From NCBI GenBank assembly GCA_038215095.1, contig JBBQRG010000014.1:1-45134 (forward strand): a stretch of 45,134 nucleotides of DNA, in the 5' to 3' direction. The first letter of the stretch is position 1. Each line of letters starts with the position of its first letter. Shown piece after piece: positions 32,878 to 41,221 of the stretch. The position numbers and the translations under genes are program-made. The stretch comes from DATACN01 sp038215095. GTDB lineage: Bacteria > Actinomycetota > Thermoleophilia > Solirubrobacterales > Thermoleophilaceae. The notes under the pieces are model-generated. The model was not told where the DNA came from. It did no database searches and worked only from the letters and a program-made list of their open reading frames with translations.

Positions 32878-34431
32878 GTGCCGGAAGCAGACACGCTTAC
32901 ACAGCCCCGGCCCGTCGAAGGATCAGATGGCTATCTGATCGAGGTCGACGGGCAGATCGTCCCTAACTACGACGCCACCCTTGTCCCCTTCGAGGAGGGC
33001 GACGTCGTCACGGGCAAGGTCGTGCGCATCGACCAGGACGAGGTCCTGGTGGACATCGGCTACAAGTCCGAGGGTGTCATCCCGCAGAACGAGCTCTCGA
33101 TCCGCAAGTCCGTGGATCCCGGCGAGGAGGTCGAGCTCGGCGAGGAGGTCGACGCCCTCGTCCTCACCAAGGAGGACCAGGACGGCCGGCTGGTGCTGTC
33201 GAAGAAGCGCGCCCGCTTCGAGAAGGCCTGGCGCCGCATCGAGGGCGCCGCCGAGTCGGGCGAGCCGGTCGAGGGCAACGTGATCGAGGTCGTCAAGGGC
33301 GGCCTGATCATCGACCTCGGGGTGCGCGGCTTCCTGCCCGCCTCGCTGGTTGACATCCGCCGCGTGCAGAACCTCGACGAGTTCCTCGGCCAGAAGATCG
33401 AGTGCAAGGTCATCGAGTTGAACCGCTCCCGCAACAACGTGGTGCTCTCGCGCCGCGCGGTGCTGGAGGAGGAGCGCAAGGAGGTGCGGCAGCAGATCCT
33501 CGACCGCCTGCAGCCGGGCATGGTCGTGGAGGGCGCGATCTCCAACATCGTGGACTTCGGGGCGTTCGTCGACCTCGACGGCATCGACGGCCTGATCCAC
33601 ATCTCAGAGCTGTCGTGGAGCCACGTCAACCACCCCTCCGAGATCCTCTCGATCGGCCAGACCGTGCCGGTGAAGGTGCTCGACATCGACCGCGAGCGGC
33701 AGCGCATCTCGCTGGGCCTCAAGCAGACCCAGGAGGACCCGTGGCAGCGGGTGATCGACACCTACCGCGTCGGCGACGAGCTGGACGGCAAGGTCACCAA
33801 GGTCGTCACCTTCGGCGCGTTCGTGGAGATCATGGACGGCGTCGAGGGGCTCGTGCACATCTCCGAGCTGGCCCACCACCACGTCGAGAACCCGCGCGAG
33901 GTCGTGGAGCCGGGCCAGGAGGTGCGGGTGAAGATCCTCGAGATCGACTCCGAGCGCCGCCGCCTGTCGCTCAGCGTCAAGCGCGTGGAGGCCAACCAGG
34001 TCCCGCTGCGCGACGGCGCGGGAGCGGGCGGTCCCGGGGAGCCCGGCGAGGCCGGCGACCTGGAGAACGTGCCGGAGCTGGGCCTCTCGCAGGACGTGTT
34101 CGCGGGCCCGCAGATCGAGGGCGCCGAGGACCTGCGCGCCGCGGTCGAGAACCAGGAGGCCCAGGCGGCCGAGCAGGCCGCAGCGGCGGAGGCCGCGCCG
34201 GCCGAGGACGCCGCGCCCGCTGAGGATGCCGCGCCTGCTGAGGACGCCCCCGCCGAGGAGCCCGCTCCCGCCGAGGAGCCCGCGCCCGCCGAGGCCGGGC
34301 CCGCCGAGGACGCCGCTCCCGCCGAGGACGCCGCTCCCGCCGAGGACGCCGCACCTTCCGAGGAGCCCGCTGGGGAAGAGCCCGCTCCGGACGCAGCCGC
34401 TCCGGACGAGCAGGACGAGACCGGCCCCTAG
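32878..34431 (+). CDS. rpsA: 30S ribosomal protein S1
   Basis: This is a 517-residue protein with four S1 RNA-binding repeats, starting at about residues 40, 120, 210 and 295. Repeat landmarks are GKVVRIDQDEVLVDIGYKSEG, VKGGLIIDLGVRGFLPAS (in part), NIVDFGAFVDLDGIDGLIH and KVVTFGAFVEIMDGVEGLVH. Four repeats are usual for actinobacterial S1. The last about 90 residues are an acidic low-complexity Ala/Pro/Glu tail. Start is the GTG at 32878. The coaE ATG follows the stop directly with no gap. Confidence 0.95.
   Translation: MPEADTLTQPRPVEGSDGYLIEVDGQIVPNYDATLVPFEEGDVVTGKVVRIDQDEVLVDIGYKSEGVIPQNELSIRKSVDPGEEVELGEEVDALVLTKEDQDGRLVLSKKRARFEKAWRRIEGAAESGEPVEGNVIEVVKGGLIIDLGVRGFLPASLVDIRRVQNLDEFLGQKIECKVIELNRSRNNVVLSRRAVLEEERKEVRQQILDRLQPGMVVEGAISNIVDFGAFVDLDGIDGLIHISELSWSHVNHPSEILSIGQTVPVKVLDIDRERQRISLGLKQTQEDPWQRVIDTYRVGDELDGKVTKVVTFGAFVEIMDGVEGLVHISELAHHHVENPREVVEPGQEVRVKILEIDSERRRLSLSVKRVEANQVPLRDGAGAGGPGEPGEAGDLENVPELGLSQDVFAGPQIEGAEDLRAAVENQEAQAAEQAAAAEAAPAEDAAPAEDAAPAEDAPAEEPAPAEEPAPAEAGPAEDAAPAEDAAPAEDAAPSEEPAGEEPAPDAAAPDEQDETGP
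34189..34380 (+). repeat. Tandem Ala-Pro-Ala-Glu repeats in the S1 C-terminal tail
   Basis: The tail repeats units of the form PAEDAA and PAEEPA many times. The underlying DNA is also near-repetitive, with GCCGAGGACGCCGCTCCC-type 18-mers in tandem around 34310-34355, so copy number may vary between strains. Confidence 0.8.
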
Positions 34432-35040
34432 ATGGAGGCCCGGGCAGCCCGGGTCCCCTTCGTAGGCCTGACCGGCGGCCTTGGCGCCGGCAAGTCCGAG
34501 GCCCTGCGCGCGCTCGGCGAGCTGGGCGCCGCCACGCTCTCCACGGATGCCGTGGTGCACGAGCTGCTCGACACGGACGAGCTGCGCGACGCACTGGTGG
34601 CCCGCCTCGGCGCCGACATGGCTCCGGGCGGCCGGGTGGACCGCTCCGCCGTGGCCGAGCGCGCCTTCGGGGAGAAGGAGCACCGCGAATGGCTGGAGGG
34701 CCTGCTCTGGCCCCGGGTAGGGGAGCGGGTGATGAGCTGGAAGGCAGAGATGGAGGTGGCCGACCCGCCGCCTGTCGCCGCCGTGGTCGAGGTGCCGCTG
34801 CTCTTCGAGGCGGGGATGGAAGACGCCTTTGACCACACCCTGGCGGTGATCGCCGAGGAGTCGGTCAGGGAGGAGCGGGCCGGCGCCCGCGGTCACACCG
34901 CGCTGGCCTCGAGGACAGGCCGCCAGCTGCCACAGGCGGAAAAGGCGGAACGAGCGGACTTCGTGGTCCGGAACGATGGGTCGCTCGATGAGTTGAAGGA
35001 GTCGTTGACCTCCTTCCTTGGCACGATAGGAGCAGCGTGA
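34432..35040 (+). CDS. coaE: Dephospho-CoA kinase
   Basis: CoaE performs the last step of coenzyme A synthesis, phosphorylating the 3'-hydroxyl of dephospho-CoA. The P-loop GLTGGLGAGKSEAL is at the N terminus, then LSTDAVVHELL, and the lid/substrate region VEVPLLFEAGMEDAFD. At 202 residues it has normal length. The ATG at 34432 abuts the rpsA stop. Its stop overlaps the transglycosylase gene as GTGA. An rpsA-coaE arrangement is common in Actinobacteria. Confidence 0.94.
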   Translation: MEARAARVPFVGLTGGLGAGKSEALRALGELGAATLSTDAVVHELLDTDELRDALVARLGADMAPGGRVDRSAVAERAFGEKEHREWLEGLLWPRVGERVMSWKAEMEVADPPPVAAVVEVPLLFEAGMEDAFDHTLAVIAEESVREERAGARGHTALASRTGRQLPQAEKAERADFVVRNDGSLDELKESLTSFLGTIGAA

Positions 35041-35687
35041 GTTCAGCCGCTGCCCACTCGAGGGCTCGTCCCGCCCGACGCCGGCGCCGCCCCCGCGCCG
35101 CGGTCCGCCGCAGGCGGCTGACGCTCCTTGCCCTGCTGGCGGTGCTCGCCGGAGGAGGGATCATGGTGGCCGCCGGCATCGGCCCGCTCGGAAACGCCGT
35201 GCGTGAGCTCACGCTGCCGCTGCGCCACGAGGACATCATTCGCCAGCAGGCGCGCGCGAAGGGCCTCGACCCGGCGCTGATCGCCGGGGTCATCTACGAG
35301 GAGTCCCGCTTCCGCGACCAGACCTCGCACGCCGGCGCGCGCGGCCTGATGCAGATCACGCCGGCCACGGCCAGGTTCATCGCGCGGGACTCGGGCGGCA
35401 CCGCCTTCACGCACGAGGACCTCGCCACGCCCCAGATCAACATCGCCTACGGCGCCTACTACCTGCGCTACCTGATGCGCCGCTACAACGGCAACGAGAC
35501 GCTGGCAATCGCGGCGTACAACGCGGGGGAGACCAACGTGAGCCGCTGGCTCGTGCGCGCCGGCGGCCCGGACAACTTCGACTACACGCGGGACATACCG
35601 TTCATGGAGACGCGCCAGTACGTGGGCAACGTGCTGCTCCGCCGTGGGCAGTACCGCGACCACTACGGGAAGGAGCTCGGGCTCTGA
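35037..35687 (+). CDS. Membrane-anchored lytic transglycosylase (SLT domain)
   Basis: This is a 216-residue protein. A basic N terminus (ARPARRRRRPRAAVRRRR) leads into one membrane helix (LTLLALLAVLAGGGIMVAAG), so the catalytic domain lies outside the membrane. The SLT/Slt70-like domain has the catalytic Glu in GVIYEESRFR, then SHAGARGLMQITPATA, YGAYYLRYLM and AIAAYNAGETNVSRW. It would cleave peptidoglycan glycan strands. The GTG at 35037 overlaps coaE. Confidence 0.92.
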   Translation: MSSAAAHSRARPARRRRRPRAAVRRRRLTLLALLAVLAGGGIMVAAGIGPLGNAVRELTLPLRHEDIIRQQARAKGLDPALIAGVIYEESRFRDQTSHAGARGLMQITPATARFIARDSGGTAFTHEDLATPQINIAYGAYYLRYLMRRYNGNETLAIAAYNAGETNVSRWLVRAGGPDNFDYTRDIPFMETRQYVGNVLLRRGQYRDHYGKELGL

Positions 35688-35701
35688 CGGCGAGGATCGG
35701 G

Positions 35702-35959
35702 ATGCTCCTGCTGCACCCAGGCAGGCCGGCCGACCAGGAGGCCCTCACCAAGCTGGCTGAGGCGCTGCCCGATGACGAGGTGGGAGAGCCCGACGAGCTC
35801 GGCGTGTTCGAGGTCTCTGTTAGCGCCGAGGACCAGGAGGGCGCACTGCGCAAGGTGTGGGACGCCGTGGCCGCATCCGGCACGGACGACCACATCGTGT
35901 TCATGGAGCACCCCGAGCTGCCCGACCCGTGGCGCCGCTTCAGCGGCGCTCCGCGCTAG
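35702..35959 (+). CDS. Small conserved-looking protein, unknown function
   Basis: From the ATG at 35702 this is 85 residues: a soluble alpha/beta pattern with MLLLHPGRP, an acidic middle (LPDDEVGEPDELG) and IVFMEHPELPDPW near the end. A GAGG sits about 7 nt before the ATG. In the same frame a CTG at 35684 overlaps the transglycosylase stop as CTGA, so a six-residue longer form is possible. No family recognised. It is probably the last gene of the rpsA-coaE-transglycosylase operon. Confidence 0.6.
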   Translation: MLLLHPGRPADQEALTKLAEALPDDEVGEPDELGVFEVSVSAEDQEGALRKVWDAVAASGTDDHIVFMEHPELPDPWRRFSGAPR

Positions 35960-35963
35960 CCGC

Positions 35964-36512
35964 TCAGGCGGCCGGCAGCCTGCCCTCGAAGACGACCTCG
36001 AGCGAGTCGCGCACCTTGAGCGCGCCCATCAGGCCGCGATAGGGCTTGATCCCGAAGTCGCTCTGGACGAGCTCGGTGGCGGCCGTGAGCTCGCCGCCGG
36101 GGGCGATCCGCAGGTCGAAGCTGACCGGGTGCGTGGCGCCCGCCATCGTCAGCTCGCCGCGCACCTCCAGCCGGCCGTCGCCGCCGCCCGCCTCGACCGC
36201 GCTCGACCGGAAGGCGATCGGCTCGTTGCCCAGCACCTTGCCGTCGATGTTCTTGCGGATCTCCCGGCGATCCCTGTCCGACAGCGGCTTCACCCCCCGC
36301 AGTCCCTCGCGGGGATGCAGCGAGCCCGGGTCGGCGTTCAGCTCGAGGCGCGACTGGGACGGGTCGCCGGCGAGCTCTAGCACGGCGTCCCACCGCTGGA
36401 CCTCGATGATCAGGTCGTGGCCGGCCTTAGCCGCGACTCCCTCGCGGTAGGTCTTCACGGTGAGGCTGGCGTCGCCCGGGCCGAAGCTGTGGGTCCCTGC
36501 AGGGGTGCCCAT
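35964..36512 (-). CDS. YceI-family protein
   Basis: This is a 182-residue YceI-like lipocalin-fold protein that would bind a polyisoprenoid or similar lipid. Landmarks are GTHSFGPGDASLTVKTYREGVAAKAGHDL (in part: AAKAGHDLIIEV), ELNADPGSLHPREGL, GELTMAGATHPVSFDLRI and QSDFGIKPYRGLMGALKVRD. No signal peptide is seen, unlike many YceI proteins, so it is probably cytosolic. The ATG at 36512 has TAGGAT 6 nt upstream. It converges with the 85-residue gene with a 4-nt gap. Confidence 0.9.
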   Translation of the reverse strand: MGTPAGTHSFGPGDASLTVKTYREGVAAKAGHDLIIEVQRWDAVLELAGDPSQSRLELNADPGSLHPREGLRGVKPLSDRDRREIRKNIDGKVLGNEPIAFRSSAVEAGGGDGRLEVRGELTMAGATHPVSFDLRIAPGGELTAATELVQSDFGIKPYRGLMGALKVRDSLEVVFEGRLPAA

Positions 36513-36518
36513 GACGCG

Positions 36519-36524
36519 ATCCTA
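36519..36524 (-). promoter_or_regulatory. -10 box of yceI-like gene (leaderless)
   Basis: TAGGAT on the minus strand is followed by cgcgtc (6 nt) and the ATG at 36512. Confidence 0.6.
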
Positions 36525-36538
36525 CGCCTCTCCGTGGG

Positions 36539-37148
36539 TCAGCGCACGGCGATCTCGCCGCCGAGCGCGAAGGGCGGGACCAGCTCGATGCGGTCGCCAC
36601 TCCAGAAGCGGCCGGGGTCGTACCAACTCGCCGGCCGCCGGTTGGGCAGCAGGCCCATGTGCTGGTAGGTGGTGGCCACGAGCTCAGCGCAGTAGACGGC
36701 CTCACGGGAGGAGGCGCGGCGCTTCACGCGGGCCGTGGCCCACTGGAGCACCAGCCCGCCGGTGGTGGGGAAGGGCCGCCCGTAAGCGCTCGATGACCTC
36801 CATCACGCGGTCCTCGTGACGGCGCTCGATCTTGCCCTCGAGCTGGCGCACCCAGGCGTCCTGGCGGTAGCGCTCCCGCCACGTCCGCACGGCTTCGCGC
36901 AGCACGTGCAGCTGCACCCCGCGCTGGCGCTCCCCGGTCCAGACGTCCGGCAGCGATCGTCCGAGCTCCGCGTGCCAGAGCAGCGGCGGCAGGTCGTCGA
37001 TCGCCACGACCATGCCCACGTGGTTGACGGGGCTGTTGGTGCCGAGCCGGATGGCCACGTCGGCCAGCGAGCGGCCGCGAAACAGCCAGATGTCCCCGGT
37101 CGACGCCGTGGCCAGGGCGTCGTCGAGCGCCAGGGTCGCGTCGTTCAC
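36539..37148 (-). pseudogene. YiiX-like permuted papain-fold hydrolase, frameshifted
   Basis: Two overlapping minus-strand frames together make one protein of about 202 residues. The first part has GDIWLFRG, VNHVGMVVAID and LLWHAELGRSLPD (His and Glu side). The second has the Cys motif REAVYCAELVATTYQHMGLL. The order His before Cys fits the permuted YiiX/NlpC-like fold. They join if one base is removed from the C4 run (GGGG on the plus strand, 36767-36770), restoring ...RAALPTTGGLVLQWATA. It is either a real inactivation or a homopolymer sequencing error. The GTG start at 37148 is set by TAGGTT 7 nt upstream. Confidence 0.7.
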
Positions 37149-37154
37149 CGGCCG

Positions 37155-37161
37155 TAACCTA
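37155..37161. promoter_or_regulatory. Shared bidirectional -10 element
   Basis: The 7-mer TAACCTA reads as TAACCT on the plus strand (37155-37160, 7 nt before the GTG at 37168). On the minus strand it reads TAGGTT (37161-37156, 7 nt before the GTG at 37148). The same base pairs therefore serve as -10 for both divergent genes. Confidence 0.6.
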
Positions 37162-37167
37162 CGGACC

Positions 37168-37341
37168 GTGGACGTACCCTGGAAGCTGATCGGGGCGGCC
37201 GGCCTCGCGGGAGTGGCCGCCACCGGCGTGGTGGTGGCGCGCAGGCGCCGCGCCCAGCAGGACTACGACCCAGCGGAGCTGAGGGCGCGTCTGCACCGGC
37301 GATTTGAGGATGGCAAAACGCGTCCCTTAGCGCGCGATTAA
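37168..37341 (+). CDS. Small single-helix membrane protein, unknown function
   Basis: From the GTG at 37168 this is 57 residues: an N-terminal helix (LIGAAGLAGVAATGVVVA) and a basic, charged tail (ARRRRAQQDYDPAELRARLH, in part). The longer open frame from 37012 antisense to the YiiX-like gene is rejected because the -10 box lies inside it. The last codons (GKTRPLARD and stop) coincide with the first copy of the 32-bp repeat at 37310-37404, so the C terminus may derive from the repeat element. Confidence 0.55.
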   Translation: MDVPWKLIGAAGLAGVAATGVVVARRRRAQQDYDPAELRARLHRRFEDGKTRPLARD

Positions 37342-37404
37342 TGGCACACCGCGTCCTCTAGCGCGCGACTAAATGGCACACCGCGTCCTCTAGCGCGCGA
37401 CTAG
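37310..37404 (+). repeat. Three tandem copies of a 31-32 bp repeat
   Basis: Copies lie at 37310-37340, 37341-37372 and 37373-37404. Copies 2 and 3 differ only at the last base, and copy 1 is diverged. Each starts ATGGCA and contains TAGCGCGCGA. Copy 1 is the 3' end of the upstream small gene. Confidence 0.85.
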
Positions 37405-37548
37405 ATCGACGTGCTGCCCGCGGCCACACGTGCCCCCGACCCCACCGGCGAGGGCCCGGAGATCGTCAACTCGCCACCCGGTTGCGTAGGGGGCGCGTGT
37501 GGCCGCGGGCAGGAGGCTTGTCCGGACACGCGCTAAGGGACGCGTTAC
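37316..37548. repeat. Nested inverted-repeat (foldback) element before uvrB
   Basis: The outer arms are AACGCGTCCCTTAGCGCG at 37317-37334 and its exact reverse complement at 37529-37546. The inner arms, 37414-37437 and 37489-37512, pair over 24 bp with one G-T wobble around a 51-nt loop. TGGCA occurs directly on both sides (37311-37315 and 37549-37553), resembling a target duplication. No protein is encoded, so this could be a MITE-like element, a recombination product or a strong terminator/cruciform. Confidence 0.65.
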
Positions 37549-37564
37549 TGGCATCCCTCCCTGC

Positions 37565-37570
37565 TAGCTT
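37565..37570 (+). promoter_or_regulatory. -10 box of uvrB (leaderless)
   Basis: TAGCTT is followed by 8 nt and the GTG at 37579. It lies in a small palindrome, CTAGCTTCGCTAG. No LexA-type operator is seen here. Confidence 0.45.
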
Positions 37571-37578
37571 CGCTAGAG

Positions 37579-39618
<2,040 letters not shown>

Positions 39619-39628
39619 GCCGCTGGGG

Positions 39629-39634
39629 TACGCT
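39629..39634 (+). promoter_or_regulatory. -10 box of DivIVA-like gene (leaderless)
   Basis: TACGCT ends 8 nt before the ATG at 39643, just after the uvrB stop. Confidence 0.45.
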
Positions 39635-39642
39635 GCGGCGAA

Positions 39643-40527
39643 ATGGAGCTTCAACGCAGGGCAATTCTGAAAAAGGACTTCTCCACGGCACGGCGGGGAT
39701 ACGACCCCGCCGAGGTGGACGCGCACCTCGCTGAGATAGCTGACGCCGTGGAGGACATGCGCGGCACGAGCACGGCCGGCGCGGCCGCCAAGCGCGTGCA
39801 GGCGATCGTGGAGGCGGCTGAGCGCAGCGCCCAGGAGATCGAGACCGAGGCGCAGGCGGAGGCCGAGCAGCGCCGCGACCAGGCGTCCGAGATCCGCACC
39901 GCCGCCGAGGAGCAGGCCGAGCGGGTACGCCGGCGCGCGCAGGAGCAGGCCGACACGGCCCGCACGCGGGTGCAGTCGGATGCCGCTGCCGGCCTGGAGC
40001 GCGCCGCCGAGGCCGAGCGCCTGCTGAAGGAGGCCGGCGGCGAGCTCGACCGCCTTCGCTCCGCGCTGTCGAAGCTGCGTGGAACGCTCGAGCAGCCGGT
40101 CGACAAGGTCGAGGTGGAGGCCGACGCCAAGGGCGAGCCTGCCGAGCCCAAGGCCGAGGCGCCCAAGGGCACGAGGCGCCGCCGCGAGGCGCAGGCAAGG
40201 GCCGCCGAGGAGCAGGCCGCCGAGGAGGAGGCCTCCAAGCAGGAGTCAGCCTCGGACCAGGCCGAGCCGGCCACCGCCCACGCCGAGCTGCCGGAGGCCG
40301 ACGAGCCGGTCGAGGAGACCCAGGAGTCGCCCGCCGAGGCCGCCCACGACGCCGCGCCGCAATCCAACAAGAGCGGACAGCCCAAGGACGGCGCGGAGGG
40401 GGCGCGGCTGATCGCCCTCAACATGGCCCTGAACGGGACCCCCCGCGAGGAGACCCAGCGCTACCTCGCCGAGAACTTCGAGCTGGACGACCTCGACGGC
40501 CTGCTCAACGAGGTCTATTCCGGCTAG
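39643..40527 (+). CDS. DivIVA-like coiled-coil protein
   Basis: This is a 294-residue protein. The first 35 residues match the DivIVA membrane-binding N terminus (KKDFSTARRGYDPAEVDAHL). A long Ala/Glu/Arg/Gln-rich coiled coil (about residues 45-150) follows, then a low-complexity acidic region (about 165-245). A distinct C-terminal helix module ends the protein (EGARLIALNMALNGTPREET, then FELDDLDGLLNEVYSG). DivIVA proteins mark curved membranes and organise polar or septal growth. The stop shares CTAG with the convergent methyltransferase gene. Confidence 0.82.
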   Translation: MELQRRAILKKDFSTARRGYDPAEVDAHLAEIADAVEDMRGTSTAGAAAKRVQAIVEAAERSAQEIETEAQAEAEQRRDQASEIRTAAEEQAERVRRRAQEQADTARTRVQSDAAAGLERAAEAERLLKEAGGELDRLRSALSKLRGTLEQPVDKVEVEADAKGEPAEPKAEAPKGTRRRREAQARAAEEQAAEEEASKQESASDQAEPATAHAELPEADEPVEETQESPAEAAHDAAPQSNKSGQPKDGAEGARLIALNMALNGTPREETQRYLAENFELDDLDGLLNEVYSG

Positions 40528-41186
40528 CTAGCTGCGGCGGCCAGGCCGCGCAGCACCAGCAGATCCTCTTCGTGCTCGCCCATGGCGAGCAGGCCCTGCC
40601 GCTCCAGCTCCGGCGCCCGTGCGCGCATGAGGGGCCCCAGCGGGCCGCGCCGCCGCGCCACGACATCGGCTTCGAGGCCGCTGGCGCGCAGCCGCTCCAG
40701 CGTGGCTCCCTCGCCGCAGAGCGACGAGTGCACGATCAGCGCCACGCCGCCCGGCCGCAGGCGGACCGGCAGCTGCTCGCAGAGCCGGTCGATCAGCGCG
40801 CGCCCGTCGCCGCCGCCGTCCCAGGCGGCCCGCGGGCCGTGCGCGCCGGGGCCGGCGTCGGGCGCCGGCACGTAGGGCGGGTTGGACACGATCAGGTCGA
40901 AGCGCTCGCCGGCGACGGGCTCGCAGAGGTCGCCGTGCAGCACCCGCACGCGGGCGCCGTTCAGGCGCGCGTTTAGCCGCGCGCCCAGAACCGCCCGCCA
41001 CGAGGCGTCCACGGCGGTCACCCGGCCGGCCCCAGCCTGCCAGGAGGCGATCGCCAGCGCCCCGCTGCCGGTGCACACGTCCAGCACCGAGCCGCCGTGC
41101 AGCCCCGGCTCCGCGCGCAGCTGATCGGCGAGCAGCCACGTGTCCGAGAGGGGCGAGAACACCCCGGCGGGCGTGAACAGTCGCAT
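40524..41186 (-). CDS. HemK/PrmC-like SAM-dependent methyltransferase
   Basis: This is a 220-residue class I methyltransferase. The SAM-binding motif VLDVCTGSGALAIASWQAGA and the catalytic NPPYVP place it with the HemK/PrmC/YfiC group. The N-terminal helical domain of true PrmC is missing; instead the protein begins MRLFTPAGVFSPLSDTWLLA. It may modify a protein, rRNA or small molecule. The ATG at 41186 is divergent from the glutamate-cysteine ligase gene, 35 bp away. Confidence 0.87.
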   Translation of the reverse strand: MRLFTPAGVFSPLSDTWLLADQLRAEPGLHGGSVLDVCTGSGALAIASWQAGAGRVTAVDASWRAVLGARLNARLNGARVRVLHGDLCEPVAGERFDLIVSNPPYVPAPDAGPGAHGPRAAWDGGGDGRALIDRLCEQLPVRLRPGGVALIVHSSLCGEGATLERLRASGLEADVVARRRGPLGPLMRARAPELERQGLLAMGEHEEDLLVLRGLAAAAS

Positions 41187-41197
41187 CCCGGGCCTCG

Positions 41198-41203
41198 TAT
41201 CCT
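41198..41203 (+). promoter_or_regulatory. Candidate -10 box of the glutamate-cysteine ligase-like gene
   Basis: TATCCT lies 18 nt before the ATG at 41222, implying a leader of about 12 nt, unlike the leaderless pattern elsewhere. Confidence 0.35.
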
Positions 41204-41221
41204 TGCCGCGCGGCGCGAAAC

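Noticed and set aside
36539..36751. Separate 70-residue gene on the minus strand
   Set aside because: It is the C-terminal half of the YiiX-like hydrolase displaced by a one-base frameshift.
37012..37167. Longer N terminus for the 57-residue membrane protein
   Set aside because: This part is antisense to the YiiX-like gene and contains the -10 box itself.
37310..37404. Possible CRISPR array because of 32-bp repeats
   Set aside because: The copies are directly adjacent with no spacers, only three exist and no cas genes are near; it is a tandem repeat.
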